A stretch of DNA of 64,000 nt from Rhodoferax sp. TS-BS-61-7 (GCF_002943465.1 NZ_PTQY01000001.1:620001-684000), one strand, 5' to 3'. Positions 36,465 to 46,224 are shown, counted from the first letter of the stretch. Translations and numbers: made by a program. The notes: generated by a model from the sequence alone, not told the origin.

Positions 36465-37292
36465 CTAGTGCGCGTGGGCCAGGCCGCTGACCAGCGTGAC
36501 CAGGGCAATGCCGGCCAACAGCCAGGCGATCTGCGCCGTGGTTTCGCGCGCGCTCAGGCGTTTTTGTAGCTGCGGAATCAGGTCGGCCAGTGCCACATAA
36601 ATGAAGCTGCTGGACGCCACCACCAGAAAAAACGGCAGGTAGTCCTGCAACTGATCCACCAGCCAATAACCGGTGAACCCGCCAATGGCGGTAACCGCAC
36701 CGGCCAAGGACACCTTGGTCAGCGCGGCGCGGCGGCTGGCGGTGCCAGCGCGCAAGACCACCAGGTCGCCCATATGGTGCGGCACCTCATGGGCCAGCAC
36801 GGCCAGCGAGGCAATCACGCCCAGGCGCATGTCCGCCATAAACGCCGAAGCGATCAACACCCCATCGCCAAAACAATGCACGCTGTCCCCCGCCAACACC
36901 GCCCAGGCGCCGGCCGGGCGATTGGTTGCGGCATGCGCATGGCCGTGGTGATGGTGGTCGTGTGCCCCATGCCCATGGTCGTGGTCCGCCGAACCCACGT
37001 CTGCCGCGTGGTGGTGGTGCTCATGGCCGTGGTGCCACAGTTCGGCCTTGTCCAGCAAAAAGAAAAATACCAGCCCCACCAGCAGCACCAGGAACAGGTC
37101 CCGCGCACCGGCCTGGCTCTCAAAGGCCTCGGGCAACAGGTGCATGAAGGCCGTGGCCATCAAGGCCCCGGCCGCCAGGCTCAGCATGTGCTGGGTGTAG
37201 CGCCCCAGGGCGCCAAAACTCAGGGCGGCGGCCAGCCACACACTTCCAATGCCGGCCGCCAGGGTTCCCATCAAGATTGCAATCAGCGTCAA
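36465..37292 (-). CDS. ZIP-family metal transporter
   Basis: Inner membrane importer for zinc or other divalent cations, 275 aa, about eight helices. The cytoplasmic loop after helix 3 (about 88-122) is very His-rich (HGHEHHHH, HDHHHHGHAHA), and the metal-binding helices show DSVHCFGDGVLIA and LAHEVPHHMGD. The start is TTG 37292, overlapping the stop of the upstream gene; ATG 37271 would remove part of helix 1. No Zur site is evident. Confidence 0.9.
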   Translation of the reverse strand: MTLIAILMGTLAAGIGSVWLAAALSFGALGRYTQHMLSLAAGALMATAFMHLLPEAFESQAGARDLFLVLLVGLVFFFLLDKAELWHHGHEHHHHAADVGSADHDHGHGAHDHHHHGHAHAATNRPAGAWAVLAGDSVHCFGDGVLIASAFMADMRLGVIASLAVLAHEVPHHMGDLVVLRAGTASRRAALTKVSLAGAVTAIGGFTGYWLVDQLQDYLPFFLVVASSSFIYVALADLIPQLQKRLSARETTAQIAWLLAGIALVTLVSGLAHAH

Positions 37293-38191
37293 GCCACACC
37301 CTTCGCTTTGAACCAGGCCAAGGCGCGCGCAAAACCGTCTTCTGCCGCATCTTTGCGGAAGCTGGGGCGGTAGTCAGCATGGAAGGCGTGGGGCGCCGTG
37401 GGGTACACCACAAACTCGGAAGCCTGCGCCGCCGCATTGCCCTTGGCCGCGGCCAACGCATCCTTCATTTCATTCACGGTGGTCAGCGGAATGCCGCCGT
37501 CCTGGCCGCCGTACAGGCCGAGGACAGGTGCTTTCAGCGAAGCGGCCAGTTCCACCGGGTGTTTGGGATTCACTGCGTTGCTGGCACCGACCAAACGGCC
37601 ATACCAGGCCACACCGGCTTTGACGTTTTTGTTGTACGCGGCATACAACCAGGTAATGCGACCACCCCAGCAGAAACCGGTGACAGCAACTTTCTTGACG
37701 TTCCCCCCGTTTTCACCAGCCCAGGCTATCGCCGCATCCAGATCGCCCATGACCTGGTCATCCGGTACCTTGGACACCACTTCAGCAATCAGCTTGCCAA
37801 TGTCGGTGTACTTGGAAGCGTCACCCTGGCGGGCGAACAAATCAGGGGCAATGGCGAGATAACCGGCCTTGGCAAAACGGCGGCAGGTATCGGCGATGTA
37901 TTCGTGCACACCAAAAATCTCTTGCACCACCAACACGATGGGCAGGTTCTTTTTGCCCTCCGGTGCGGCGTAATAAAAGGGCACCGTGAAACCATCCACA
38001 TCAAAAATACCCTCTCCCGCGGCCAAACCGGTGGCGGGTGTCTTGATGGCGGTTTGCGCCATGATGGGCATGGCGGTGGCGGCATAACCCACGCCCAGCG
38101 CCGCCTTGAGGGCGGTACGGCGGGTGGCCCCGTCTTCGGTGGATTGACCGGGCAACAGGGACATCACTTCATTTTTCAAAGCATCGAGCAC
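37289..38191 (-). CDS. exported dienelactone hydrolase-family protein
   Basis: Alpha/beta hydrolase of 300 aa. The catalytic triad is visible as Cys in TGFCWGGR, Asp in GGQDGGIP and His in PHAFHADY. An N-terminal twin-arginine signal (TRRTALKAALGVGYAATAMP, cleavage near MAQTA) predicts export. I start at GTG 38191 because AAGGAG stands six bases upstream; the frame is open further but runs into the chemoreceptor gene. Dienelactone hydrolases act in chloroaromatic degradation, but exported relatives of this type have unknown substrates. It may be coupled to the ZIP gene, whose TTG overlaps its stop. Confidence 0.87.
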   Translation of the reverse strand: MLDALKNEVMSLLPGQSTEDGATRRTALKAALGVGYAATAMPIMAQTAIKTPATGLAAGEGIFDVDGFTVPFYYAAPEGKKNLPIVLVVQEIFGVHEYIADTCRRFAKAGYLAIAPDLFARQGDASKYTDIGKLIAEVVSKVPDDQVMGDLDAAIAWAGENGGNVKKVAVTGFCWGGRITWLYAAYNKNVKAGVAWYGRLVGASNAVNPKHPVELAASLKAPVLGLYGGQDGGIPLTTVNEMKDALAAAKGNAAAQASEFVVYPTAPHAFHADYRPSFRKDAAEDGFARALAWFKAKGVA

Positions 38192-38285
38192 AGCATTCTC
38201 CTTGGGTTGAAACAGCGCAGCCCGCAGTGTAGGCACAAGCCTGATGCGGGTGCTGGCCGCGGGTCTTTGGCAGACCCTTGGCGTC

Positions 38286-40091
38286 TCAAAAAGTTTCCCA
38301 ATCCTCGTCGCCACCGGCGGGCGTTACCCGGGTAGAGGTGTGGGGCACCACCTTGGCGGTGGTGTTGACAGGGGGCACCGGTTTTTTGGCGGCAGGCGCT
38401 TTGGCCGGGGCAGGTTTGGGCGACGCAGCCCGCGCGGCAGGGCCGGCATCAGCCGCGCTGCGGCGCTCTGGCCCCTTGAAAGGCGGCGCCTTGGAAGCCT
38501 GCGAACGCACCGGAACCGCCGCCAGCACCACCCCACGCTCGGAGGCAGCCCCCAACTTGAACACCGCCACCGCCTGTTTCATGCGGTCGGCCTGCTCACG
38601 CAGGCTCTCGGCCGCAGCGGCACTTTCTTCCACCAGTGCGGCGTTTTGCTGCGTCATCTGGTCCAGATTGCCAATGGCTTGGTTGACACCGGCAATGCCG
38701 GCACTCTGCTCGTTGGCGGCCGCCGTGATTTCCCCAATCACATCGGCCACGCGGCGCACACTTTGCACAATCTCCTGCATGGTGGCGCCCGCGTCGGTCA
38801 CCAGCTTGGTACCGGACTCGACCTTCTCGACCGAGGTGCTGATAAGGCCCTTGATTTCCTTGGCCGCTTCGGCGCTGCGCCCGGCCAGGCTGCGCACTTC
38901 GCTGGCCACCACCGCAAAACCGCGGCCCTGCTCACCGGCACGTGCGGCTTCCACCGCCGCGTTCAGCGCCAGGATGTTGGTCTGAAAAGCAATGCCGTCG
39001 ATCACACTGATGATGTCGGCGATCTTTTTGCTGCTGGCATCAATCTCTTGCATGGTGCTGACCACCTGGGTCACCACCTCGCCACCGCGCTGGGCTACGC
39101 TGGAGGCGCTGGCGGCCAGGCCGCTGGCTTGGCGGGCGTTGTCGGCGCTTTGTTGCACGGTAATGGTCAGGCCGTCCATGCTGGAGGCGGTGGCCTGCAG
39201 GTTGCTGGAGGTTTGCTCGGTGCGCTGCGCCAGGTCGTTGTTGCCGGTAGCAATTTCGGCACTGGCAATGGCAATGTTGTCGGTGCTGCTGCGCACCTGC
39301 GACACCATGCTGGCCAGCGACTCGTTCATGGCGCGCAGCGACACCAGCAGGGTGCCAAATTCGTCGGCGCGGTTGGTGGAAATGACTGAGCTCAAGTCGC
39401 CCTGGGCAATACGCGCAGCCAGGTCATTGGCCTGGGTCAGGGGCTCACGGATGGAGCGCACCAGCCAGGCGGTGCCCGCAAAAATCATCGCAATGATCAC
39501 GGACAGCCCCACCATGATGCCCATGCTGTTGGCACCGCGGCGGCGCTCGGTGGTTTCCTTGACCTCGTTGAGCTGCTTTTTCTGCAGTTCCACCATCTCC
39601 TTTTGGGCCCCGATGTAGGCGGCCATGGTCGGCAGGTACTGCGCATTCATGATCTTCAGGGCTTCTTCCGCGTTGCCCGCCGTCTTGGCGTCGCGGGCCT
39701 TGGTGCGCAGGTCAATCACGGCCTTGCGCAGGTCCCCGATCTTCTTCATCTGCGCCTTGTCCGCCTCTGTGAGCGGCATGGCCTCGATCTTTTTCTGCAG
39801 TTCGCCAATCTGGGCACTGGTGGCGGTAATCGGGTCCTTGAACGAATCGTTCACCGCCGAACCTTCCGCCAGCATGATGGCCTGGTTGCGCGCCGCATTG
39901 GTCATGGTCAGGCCATTCCATTCGGTGGAGATTTGCACCAGCTCTTCCACCTGGGCCTGGTGCGCTCGCCCTTCCGCCAGAATGCCCGCGCTGCGCAGCA
40001 AGCCCACAATGGCCACCGCACAGATAGCGGCAATCACCAGCACAATAAATGCCCACAGCTTGGTGGCAATCTTCAGTCCATTGAGTCCCAT
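38286..40091 (-). CDS. methyl-accepting chemotaxis protein with CheR-tether C-terminus
   Basis: A 601 aa chemoreceptor: helix 1 (about 10-32), a periplasmic four-helix bundle (about 33-188), helix 2 (about 190-212), HAMP, and the signalling domain with [20 protein letters not shown]. After the coiled coil comes a Pro/Ala/Lys-rich linker of about 80 residues ending DEDWETF. The last five residues, DWETF, match the CheR/CheB docking pentapeptide (NWETF in E. coli Tar). Ligand unknown. The gene stands between the hydrolase and polA, alone on its transcript. Confidence 0.93.
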   Translation of the reverse strand: MGLNGLKIATKLWAFIVLVIAAICAVAIVGLLRSAGILAEGRAHQAQVEELVQISTEWNGLTMTNAARNQAIMLAEGSAVNDSFKDPITATSAQIGELQKKIEAMPLTEADKAQMKKIGDLRKAVIDLRTKARDAKTAGNAEEALKIMNAQYLPTMAAYIGAQKEMVELQKKQLNEVKETTERRRGANSMGIMVGLSVIIAMIFAGTAWLVRSIREPLTQANDLAARIAQGDLSSVISTNRADEFGTLLVSLRAMNESLASMVSQVRSSTDNIAIASAEIATGNNDLAQRTEQTSSNLQATASSMDGLTITVQQSADNARQASGLAASASSVAQRGGEVVTQVVSTMQEIDASSKKIADIISVIDGIAFQTNILALNAAVEAARAGEQGRGFAVVASEVRSLAGRSAEAAKEIKGLISTSVEKVESGTKLVTDAGATMQEIVQSVRRVADVIGEITAAANEQSAGIAGVNQAIGNLDQMTQQNAALVEESAAAAESLREQADRMKQAVAVFKLGAASERGVVLAAVPVRSQASKAPPFKGPERRSAADAGPAARAASPKPAPAKAPAAKKPVPPVNTTAKVVPHTSTRVTPAGGDEDWETF

Positions 40092-40160
40092 ACGTCGACC
40101 TCTTTAGTTTAGTTATTCGCTACAGTGCGGCGGGTGGGCGCCGCCAGCACATCGTCTACC

Positions 40161-42977
40161 TTAATGCGCCTTGTCCCAATTAGGGCCAACCCCAACCTCG
40201 GCCAGCAGGGGCACCTTAAGCGTCGCCACCTCGGCCATGAGGCGTGGAATCTCCGTCTTGAGCCAGTCCACCTCGGCCTCGGGCACCTCAAACACCAGTT
40301 CATCATGCACCTGCATGATCATTTTGGTCGCTTTATTCTGGCCGTCCAGCACCTGCTGCACCTTGACCATGCTCAACTTGATGAGATCCGCCGCCGTGCC
40401 TTGCATGGGCGCGTTGATGGCCGCACGCTCCAGCCCGGCCAGCAGTGCGCCTTTGGCGGTCTGGATGCCCGCCAGTTGCAGGCGCCGGCCAAACACGGTT
40501 TCCACATACCCCTGCTCTTTGGCCAGCGCGCGGGTGGACTCCATATAGAGCTTCACGCCGGGGTAACGCTCAAAATAACGCGCGATGTAGTTTTTGGCCG
40601 CGGTGTTGTCGATGCCCAAATTGCGCGCCAGGCCAAAGGCACTCATGCCGTAGATCAGGCCGAAGTTGATGACCTTGGCGTAACGCCGTTGCTCGCTGCT
40701 CACCTGGTCTACCGCCACACCAAACACCTCGGCCGCAGTGGCACGGTGCACGTCCAGGCCGTCATGGAAGGCGCGCAACAGCGCTGCGTCGTCGCTGATG
40801 TGGGCCATGATGCGCAGCTCGATCTGGCTGTAATCGGCGCTGGCAATCACGCTGCCTGCGGGTGCCACAAACGCCTCGCGCACACGCCGCCCTTCCGCGG
40901 TGCGAATGGGAATGTTCTGCAGGTTGGGGTCGTTGCTACTCAGGCGCCCGGTCACCGCCACGGCCTGCGCGTAGTGCGTGTGCACACGACCCGTGCGTGG
41001 CAGTGCCAGCAGCGCCAGTTTGTCGGTGTAGGTGCCCTTGAGTTTGGCCAGCCCCCGGTGCTCCAATAGCTTGGCGGGCAGCGGGTAGTCCTCGGCCAGT
41101 TTCTCCAGCACCTCTTCATCGGTGCTGCGTGCGCCGGTGGCAGTTTTCTTGACCACGGGCATGCCCAGCTTGTCGAAGAAAATTTCGCCCAGTTGTTTGG
41201 GGCTGCTCAGGTTGAAAGGTTGCCCGGCGATCTCGTAGGCCTCGGTCTCCAGCTGCAGAATGCGCTGCCCCAGTTCGTGGCTTTGTTTGGCCAGCGTGGG
41301 GGCATCAATCAACACACCATTGCGTTCAATACGGTACAGCGCCTCGCTGCTGGCGATCTCCAGTTCGTAGATGAAGGTCAGCTTGGCGTCGGCCGCAAGT
41401 TGCGGCCACAACGCCAGGTGCACATCCAGCGTCTGGTCCGAGTCTTCACACGAGTACTCAGAGGCCTTGGCAATCTCCACCTGATCAAAACTGATCTGGT
41501 TGGCGCCCTTGCCACACAGGTCTTCAAAGCTGATACCGCTGCGACCCAGGTGGCGCTCGGCCAGGCTACTGAGGCCGTGGGGCTTGTGCACTTCCAGCAC
41601 ATAACTCTGCAGCATGGTGTCGTGCACATAACCCTGCACCTCGATACCGTGGTTGGCGAACACATGGCGGTCGTATTTGATGTGCTGGCCCAGCTTTTTG
41701 GCCTGCGGGTTTTCCAGCCAGGGCTTGAGTTTGGCCAGCACCTCTTCGCGGTTGAGCTGCTCGGGCGCATCGGGGTAACGGTGGGCGACCGGGATGTAGG
41801 CGGCATGGCCCACCGCCACACTGAAGCTGATGCCCACAATCTCTGCGCGCATTTCGTCCAACGAGGTGGTCTCGGTGTCCAGCGCCACCAACTCGGCCAC
41901 TTGCAGCTTGACCAGCCAGGCGTCAAAGGACTCCCAAGTCAGCACGGTGTCGTAGTTCAGGTTGCTGACGCGGGGGGCTGATTCCTCCGCAGGGTCGGCC
42001 GGCTCATCAAACAAGCCAGGTGCAGCGGCCGAGACTTTGGCAGCCTTGGGCGCTTTGGCCGCAGGCGCAGGGGCGTCGCCACCACTGGCGGCGCCGGCAG
42101 CCTTGGCCAGGCCCTTGAAGCCATATTTTTCATAAAAAGTGACCAAAGCCCCCGTATTCTCTGCGCCAACAGCTATTGAATCCATAGCAGGAAGGCCGGG
42201 CAACCAGTCCTTCAAATCACAATCGGTTTTGATGGTGAGCAGCGCGCGGCCCGTGGGCAGCCAGTCCAGCGTCTTGCGCAGGTTCTCGCCCACCACGCCG
42301 CCGATCTTGTCCGCGTTCTCCACCACGGCTTGCAGCGAGCCGTATTCCAGCAGCCACTTCACGGCGGTCTTGGGGCCCACCTTGGGCACACCGGGCACGT
42401 TGTCCACGGTGTCGCCCACCAGGTTCTGGTAATCCAGCATCAGGTGGGCGGGAATGCCGAACTCGGCCTGCACACCGGCCATGTCGCGGCGTTTGCCGTT
42501 CATGGTGTCGATGATGGTGATGCGCTCGTTGACCAGCTGCGCCAGGTCCTTGTCGCCACTGCTCACGATCACTTCAATGTCCTGCTGGGCGGCCATCACG
42601 GCGAGCGTGCCAATCACATCGTCGGCCTCCACACCGGGCACGTCCAGCACCGTCCAGCCCAGGTGGCGCACCACCTCGTGGATGGGCGCAATCTGGCTGC
42701 GCAGGTCGTCGGGCATGGGGTCGCGGTGGGCCTTGTACTCGGGGTAGATGGTGTCGCGGAACGTCGGGCCCTTGGCGTCGAACACACAGGCCACATAGTC
42801 GGCCGGCACTTCCTTGCGCAGGCTGTTCATCATGTTGATCATGATGCGGATGGCACCGGTCTTTTGCACCGTGCCATCGGGCAGCGTGATGCTCATGGTC
42901 TCGCCGCCAGCAAAGAAGGCGCGGTACAGGTAGCTGGAACCATCGACCAGCAGCAGGGTTTTACGGGGTTCGCTCAT
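40161..42977 (-). CDS. polA: DNA polymerase I
   Basis: Replication/repair polymerase of 938 aa. The 5'-3' exonuclease domain (about 1-300; LLLVDGSSYLYRAFFA, GVEADDVIGTLA) is followed by the 3'-5' exonuclease domain (about 365-550), whose active site LDTETTSLDEM looks intact, and by the polymerase domain (ASADYSQIELR, INFGLIYGMSAFGLA, QVHDELVFEV). ATG 42977 starts at the conserved MSEPRKTLLLVDG. Between the exonuclease domains lies a low-complexity Ala/Pro/Lys linker (about 270-335), into which a copy of repeat A (42127-42188) is read in frame just upstream. Confidence 0.96.
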   Translation of the reverse strand: MSEPRKTLLLVDGSSYLYRAFFAGGETMSITLPDGTVQKTGAIRIMINMMNSLRKEVPADYVACVFDAKGPTFRDTIYPEYKAHRDPMPDDLRSQIAPIHEVVRHLGWTVLDVPGVEADDVIGTLAVMAAQQDIEVIVSSGDKDLAQLVNERITIIDTMNGKRRDMAGVQAEFGIPAHLMLDYQNLVGDTVDNVPGVPKVGPKTAVKWLLEYGSLQAVVENADKIGGVVGENLRKTLDWLPTGRALLTIKTDCDLKDWLPGLPAMDSIAVGAENTGALVTFYEKYGFKGLAKAAGAASGGDAPAPAAKAPKAAKVSAAAPGLFDEPADPAEESAPRVSNLNYDTVLTWESFDAWLVKLQVAELVALDTETTSLDEMRAEIVGISFSVAVGHAAYIPVAHRYPDAPEQLNREEVLAKLKPWLENPQAKKLGQHIKYDRHVFANHGIEVQGYVHDTMLQSYVLEVHKPHGLSSLAERHLGRSGISFEDLCGKGANQISFDQVEIAKASEYSCEDSDQTLDVHLALWPQLAADAKLTFIYELEIASSEALYRIERNGVLIDAPTLAKQSHELGQRILQLETEAYEIAGQPFNLSSPKQLGEIFFDKLGMPVVKKTATGARSTDEEVLEKLAEDYPLPAKLLEHRGLAKLKGTYTDKLALLALPRTGRVHTHYAQAVAVTGRLSSNDPNLQNIPIRTAEGRRVREAFVAPAGSVIASADYSQIELRIMAHISDDAALLRAFHDGLDVHRATAAEVFGVAVDQVSSEQRRYAKVINFGLIYGMSAFGLARNLGIDNTAAKNYIARYFERYPGVKLYMESTRALAKEQGYVETVFGRRLQLAGIQTAKGALLAGLERAAINAPMQGTAADLIKLSMVKVQQVLDGQNKATKMIMQVHDELVFEVPEAEVDWLKTEIPRLMAEVATLKVPLLAEVGVGPNWDKAH
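42127..42188 (-). repeat. dispersed repeat A, copy 7, inside polA
   Basis: Read on the minus strand: CTATGGATTCAATAGC, TGTTGGCGCAGA, AATACGGGGGCTTTGG, CTTTTTATG. It is in the coding sense of polA and is translated as roughly MDSIAVGAENTGALVTFYEK, where the 5'-nuclease domain passes into the linker. Confidence 0.75.
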
Positions 42978-43011
42978 CCGGGTATTGTGCCCCCACGCAA
43001 GTAATGACAAC

Positions 43012-43091
43012 CCCCACGCTCCGCCGCTGCGCGGGTCGCTGCCCCCCAAGGGGGCTAATTTGCCTTGGGGCGGCCCGGCGGCAAATTTACG
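43012..43091 (+). repeat. dispersed repeat B, copy 1, upstream of thrB
   Basis: About 80 bp: CCCCCACGCTCCGCCGCTGC, GCGGGTCGCTGCC, CCCCAAGGGGGCTAATTT, then TTGGGGCGGCCC. It contains an internal hairpin (GCCCCCC/GGGGGC). It is present again in inverted orientation at 62403-62500. Confidence 0.8.
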
Positions 43092-43141
43092 CCTCGCCCG
43101 AGTGGCTCTACTGCTCGGCAACGGCCCCCTACAATTGGCCC

Positions 43142-44137
43142 ATGGCGGTTTACACAGAGGTCTCGCTCGACGAGGCCAGCACTTTCCTCACGTCCCTCAA
43201 GCTCGGCAACCTTCAAACCCTGGAAGGCTGCGCGGGGGGTATTGAAAACACCAATTACTTTGTCACCACCGACCAGGCGCCGTATGTGCTGACCCTGTTC
43301 GAGCGGCTCAGTGCGGAGCAGTTGCCGTTTTACCTGCGGCTGATGAAACACCTGGCGTTCCACGGCATTCCGGTGCCCGACCCTGCCGCCAACCGCGATG
43401 GCGATGTGTTGCACAGCCTGAATGGCAAACCCGCCGCCGTGGTGAACCGCCTGAAGGGCAAAAGTGAATTGGCCCCGGGTGTGGAGCACTGCCGCCAGGT
43501 GGGCGCCACGCTGGCGCGTATGCACCTGGTGGGGCGCGACTTCAGCATGCAGCAGCCCAATCTGCGCGGCCTGTCCTGGTGGAACGAGACCGTGCCCGTG
43601 GTGCTGCCGCACCTGGAGCCGGCCCAGGCCCAGCTGCTGCAGGCCGAGCTGGCCTACCAAAACCACATTGCCGAGGGCAGCGCCTACACCGGCCTGCCGC
43701 GTGGCCCCATCCACGCCGACCTGTTCCGCGACAACGTGATGTTTGACCGCGTGGATGGCGCCCCGGTACTGAGCGGTTTTTTTGACTTCTACTTTGCCGG
43801 CACCGACGCCTGGCTGTTTGACCTGGCCGTGTGCCTGAACGACTGGTGTATTGACCTGCCCACGGGCGTGGCCGACCTGGAACGCTCGACCGCGTTTGTG
43901 CAGGCTTACACCAGCGTGCGCCCGCTGACCCCGCAAGAGCGCGAACTGCTGCCCGCCCTGCTGCGCGCCGGCGCCCTGCGTTTCTGGATCTCCCGCCTTT
44001 GGGATTGGTATTTGCCGCGAGAAGCTTCCATGCTCAAACCCCACGACCCCACCCACTTTGAGCGTGTGCTGCGCCAGCGTGTGGCCCAGCCCCTGACCCT
44101 GGCCCAGCTGGAACAGAACGCGGCGGTGGCCGCATGA
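43142..44137 (+). CDS. thrB: homoserine kinase (ThrB, APH-like type)
   Basis: Phosphorylates homoserine in threonine synthesis. The 331 aa protein belongs to the aminoglycoside phosphotransferase-fold form found in many betaproteobacteria and pseudomonads, not to the GHMP form of E. coli. It starts MAVYTEVSLDEASTFL and has the catalytic loop GPIHADLFRDNVMFD and the metal-binding GFFDFYFAGTDAWLFDLA. ATG 43142 is 14 bases into a region free of repeat B; the longer frame upstream would read through the repeat. It is coupled to the next gene by ATGA. Confidence 0.93.
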   Translation: MAVYTEVSLDEASTFLTSLKLGNLQTLEGCAGGIENTNYFVTTDQAPYVLTLFERLSAEQLPFYLRLMKHLAFHGIPVPDPAANRDGDVLHSLNGKPAAVVNRLKGKSELAPGVEHCRQVGATLARMHLVGRDFSMQQPNLRGLSWWNETVPVVLPHLEPAQAQLLQAELAYQNHIAEGSAYTGLPRGPIHADLFRDNVMFDRVDGAPVLSGFFDFYFAGTDAWLFDLAVCLNDWCIDLPTGVADLERSTAFVQAYTSVRPLTPQERELLPALLRAGALRFWISRLWDWYLPREASMLKPHDPTHFERVLRQRVAQPLTLAQLEQNAAVAA

Positions 44138-44913
44138 AGCTGCGCATGGTGCCGGCCCGCCAGGGCGCGGTGTGGGTAAAGATGGGTGTGCGCACTTTCT
44201 TCAAGCAGCCGTTGGCCCTCACGGGTTTGTTTTTCCTGTTTATGGCGGCCATGTCGGTACTGAGCCTGGTGCCAGTGCTGGGCAGCGTAGTGGCGCTGGC
44301 CCTGCTGCCCGCCGCCACACTGGGCCTGATGGCGGCCACCCAGGAGGCCAGCAAAGGCAAGTTCCCCATGCCTACGGTGCTGGTCAGCGCCTTCCGCGCC
44401 GGGCGCCAGCAGCTGCGCGGCATGTTGGTGCTGGGCGGGCTCTACGCGCTGGGTTTTTTGGTGGTCATGGGCCTGTCGGCGCTGGTGGACGGTGGGCAGT
44501 TTGCCCGCCTGTACCTGGTGGGCGGTGAACTGAGTGCCGATCTGCTGATGCAAAGCGACTTTGAGGCGGCCGCTCTGGTCGCCATGGCGCTGTACCTACC
44601 CTTGTCGCTGCTGTTTTGGCATGCACCGGCGCTGGTGCACTGGCATGGCATTTCGCCCTTGAAAAGCCTGTTCTTCAGCCTGGTGGCCTGTGGGCGGAAC
44701 TTCTGGGCCTTCACGGTGTTCGGACTGACCTGGATGGCGGCCTTTCTGGGCATGGGTCTGGTGGTGGCCGTCATCTCCGCACTGCTGGGCAGCCCGCAGT
44801 TGGTGGGTGCCATACTGCTGCCCGCAGGTATGGCCATGGCGGCCATGTTTTTTACCTCGCTTTATTTCACGTTTGACGACTCGTTTGAAGTCAGCACAGG
44901 AGACCCCGCATGA
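44134..44913 (+). CDS. BPSS1780-type multi-spanning membrane protein
   Basis: A 259 aa integral membrane protein with about six hydrophobic helices in three pairs and short polar loops; it starts MKLRMVPARQGAVWVKMGVR, typical of a family I know as BPSS1780 family, widespread in Burkholderiales and of unknown function. It overlaps thrB and the following FecR-like gene by four bases each (ATGA), so the three are almost certainly translated from one message. Confidence 0.82.
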   Translation: MKLRMVPARQGAVWVKMGVRTFFKQPLALTGLFFLFMAAMSVLSLVPVLGSVVALALLPAATLGLMAATQEASKGKFPMPTVLVSAFRAGRQQLRGMLVLGGLYALGFLVVMGLSALVDGGQFARLYLVGGELSADLLMQSDFEAAALVAMALYLPLSLLFWHAPALVHWHGISPLKSLFFSLVACGRNFWAFTVFGLTWMAAFLGMGLVVAVISALLGSPQLVGAILLPAGMAMAAMFFTSLYFTFDDSFEVSTGDPA

Positions 44914-45668
44914 CCCAGCACACCCTTGACGGCCGCAGCGACAGCGAAGTTCTGTGGTTCCAGCGCCGCGGCTTTTTGCAGGCCGCCGCCGCCTGGACCA
45001 GCATGGGTGGTTTTGCCGCCGCCCACGCCCAGTCGCGCAGCAACGTGGTGGAGCTGGTGGGTGATGCCACCGTGAATGGCCGCCGGCTGCTGACCCAGCA
45101 AGGTGTGCAAAGTGGCGATGAAATTGTGACCGGCCCAGACTCGCGCCTGGTGTTTGTGATTGGCAACTCCGCCTTCCATGTGCGCCAAAACTCGCGCATG
45201 ACCGTGGAGCGTGGTGCCAGCCTCAATGCCGTGAGCCTGTTGCGCCTGGTCACGGGTGCCGTGGTCAGCGTGTGGGGCAAGGGCAGCAACCGCCAGATCG
45301 TCACCCCCACCATGACGGCCGGTATCCGCGGCACGGGTGTCTACACCGAGATTTTTGAAAACCAGGGCGGGCGCAGCTACTTCTGCAACTGTTATGGCAC
45401 GGTGGACATGTCGTCCGGCCGCGACAAAACCGTGAGCCGCGCCAACTACCACCAGGCCTTCTGGGGTGAAGTGCAGCCCAAGGATGGGCGCAGCCTGACC
45501 CCGGCCAAAGCCCTGAACCACACCGACGAAGAGCTGGAGTTTTTGGCCCAACTGGTGGACCAACGCACCGCCTGGCAGGTGCTGGGCCGCAAGGGTGTGA
45601 AAGACGGCAAGGGTTACATGGACGAAAAACCCGACCAGCCCCACCCGGCTGAAAAGCTGATTTCCTGA
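44910..45668 (+). CDS. exported FecR-domain protein
   Basis: A 252 aa protein with a twin-arginine-like signal (FQRRGFLQAAAAWTSMGG, likely cleavage after AAAHA at residue 40) and a FecR-like beta-rich domain (about 45-165): VVELVGDATVNGRRL, LVFVIGNSAFHVRQNSRM, GAVVSVWGKGSNRQIVTPTM, GIRGTGVYTEI. A close Cys pair follows in YFCNCYG. No sigma factor gene is nearby, so it is not a classical FecR anti-sigma regulator; FecR domains in exported proteins usually have unknown binding roles. It is the last gene of the thrB transcript. Confidence 0.8.
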   Translation: MTQHTLDGRSDSEVLWFQRRGFLQAAAAWTSMGGFAAAHAQSRSNVVELVGDATVNGRRLLTQQGVQSGDEIVTGPDSRLVFVIGNSAFHVRQNSRMTVERGASLNAVSLLRLVTGAVVSVWGKGSNRQIVTPTMTAGIRGTGVYTEIFENQGGRSYFCNCYGTVDMSSGRDKTVSRANYHQAFWGEVQPKDGRSLTPAKALNHTDEELEFLAQLVDQRTAWQVLGRKGVKDGKGYMDEKPDQPHPAEKLIS

Positions 45669-45695
45669 GCTGTTAAACCGCAGTGCCCTGGTGCG

Positions 45696-46154
45696 TCAGG
45701 GCTTGGCCTTGCGGTAGGCCGCCAAGGCGTGGGCCAGATCCAGATATTCCTCGCACACGCGGTTGCCGCAGATTTGCTCCAGCGCTGCCAGATGGTGCTC
45801 CGCCATCTCCGGCTTGTGGTCCAGGAGATAGGCTTCACCGATGTACTCGTGCGCGCCTTTGTGCTGTGGGTTGAGCTGCAAGGCGATTTTGTAATGCTCA
45901 AAGGCCCGGGCAAGGTCAGGCTGGCTTTGCTTGCGGTAGGCGTAGGCCAGTAGGTTGTGGGCATCGGCATGGCCGGGTTCGTCCGCAATCACTTTTCCCG
46001 TTTCATATTTGGCAATGCGCCAGTCGGACTTGGCAATCGCCTCCCGCGCAGCTTTCATGCGTTGGTTCACGGTCGGTACATTCATGACCGGCACATCCGC
46101 GGCCTGGCATACGCCGGCACAGAGAAGCACCCACAGCAACAGTTGTGTCTTCAT
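45696..46154 (-). CDS. exported TPR-repeat protein
   Basis: A 152 aa periplasmic protein with a signal peptide (MKTQLLLWVLLCAGVCQA, cleavage near AADVP) and about three TPR motifs (HADAHNLLAYAYRKQSQPDL, ALQLNPQHKGAHEYIGEAYL), followed by a Cys pair (QICGNRVCEEY). TPR proteins mediate protein contacts; the partner is unknown. It is convergent with the FecR-like gene and divergent from phoX. Confidence 0.82.
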   Translation of the reverse strand: MKTQLLLWVLLCAGVCQAADVPVMNVPTVNQRMKAAREAIAKSDWRIAKYETGKVIADEPGHADAHNLLAYAYRKQSQPDLARAFEHYKIALQLNPQHKGAHEYIGEAYLLDHKPEMAEHHLAALEQICGNRVCEEYLDLAHALAAYRKAKP

Positions 46155-46224
46155 GGCTCACCTGCAAAAAAAGATGAAAGAGTGTGCAATGTAGCGGCTC
46201 TGCAATACCCGAGCTTCCACCCCA

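Noticed and set aside
45685..45702. GCCCTG/CAGGGC hairpin between the FecR-like and TPR genes as a terminator
   Set aside because: The stem is only six bases, no T-run follows on either strand, and it overlaps the TPR stop codon.
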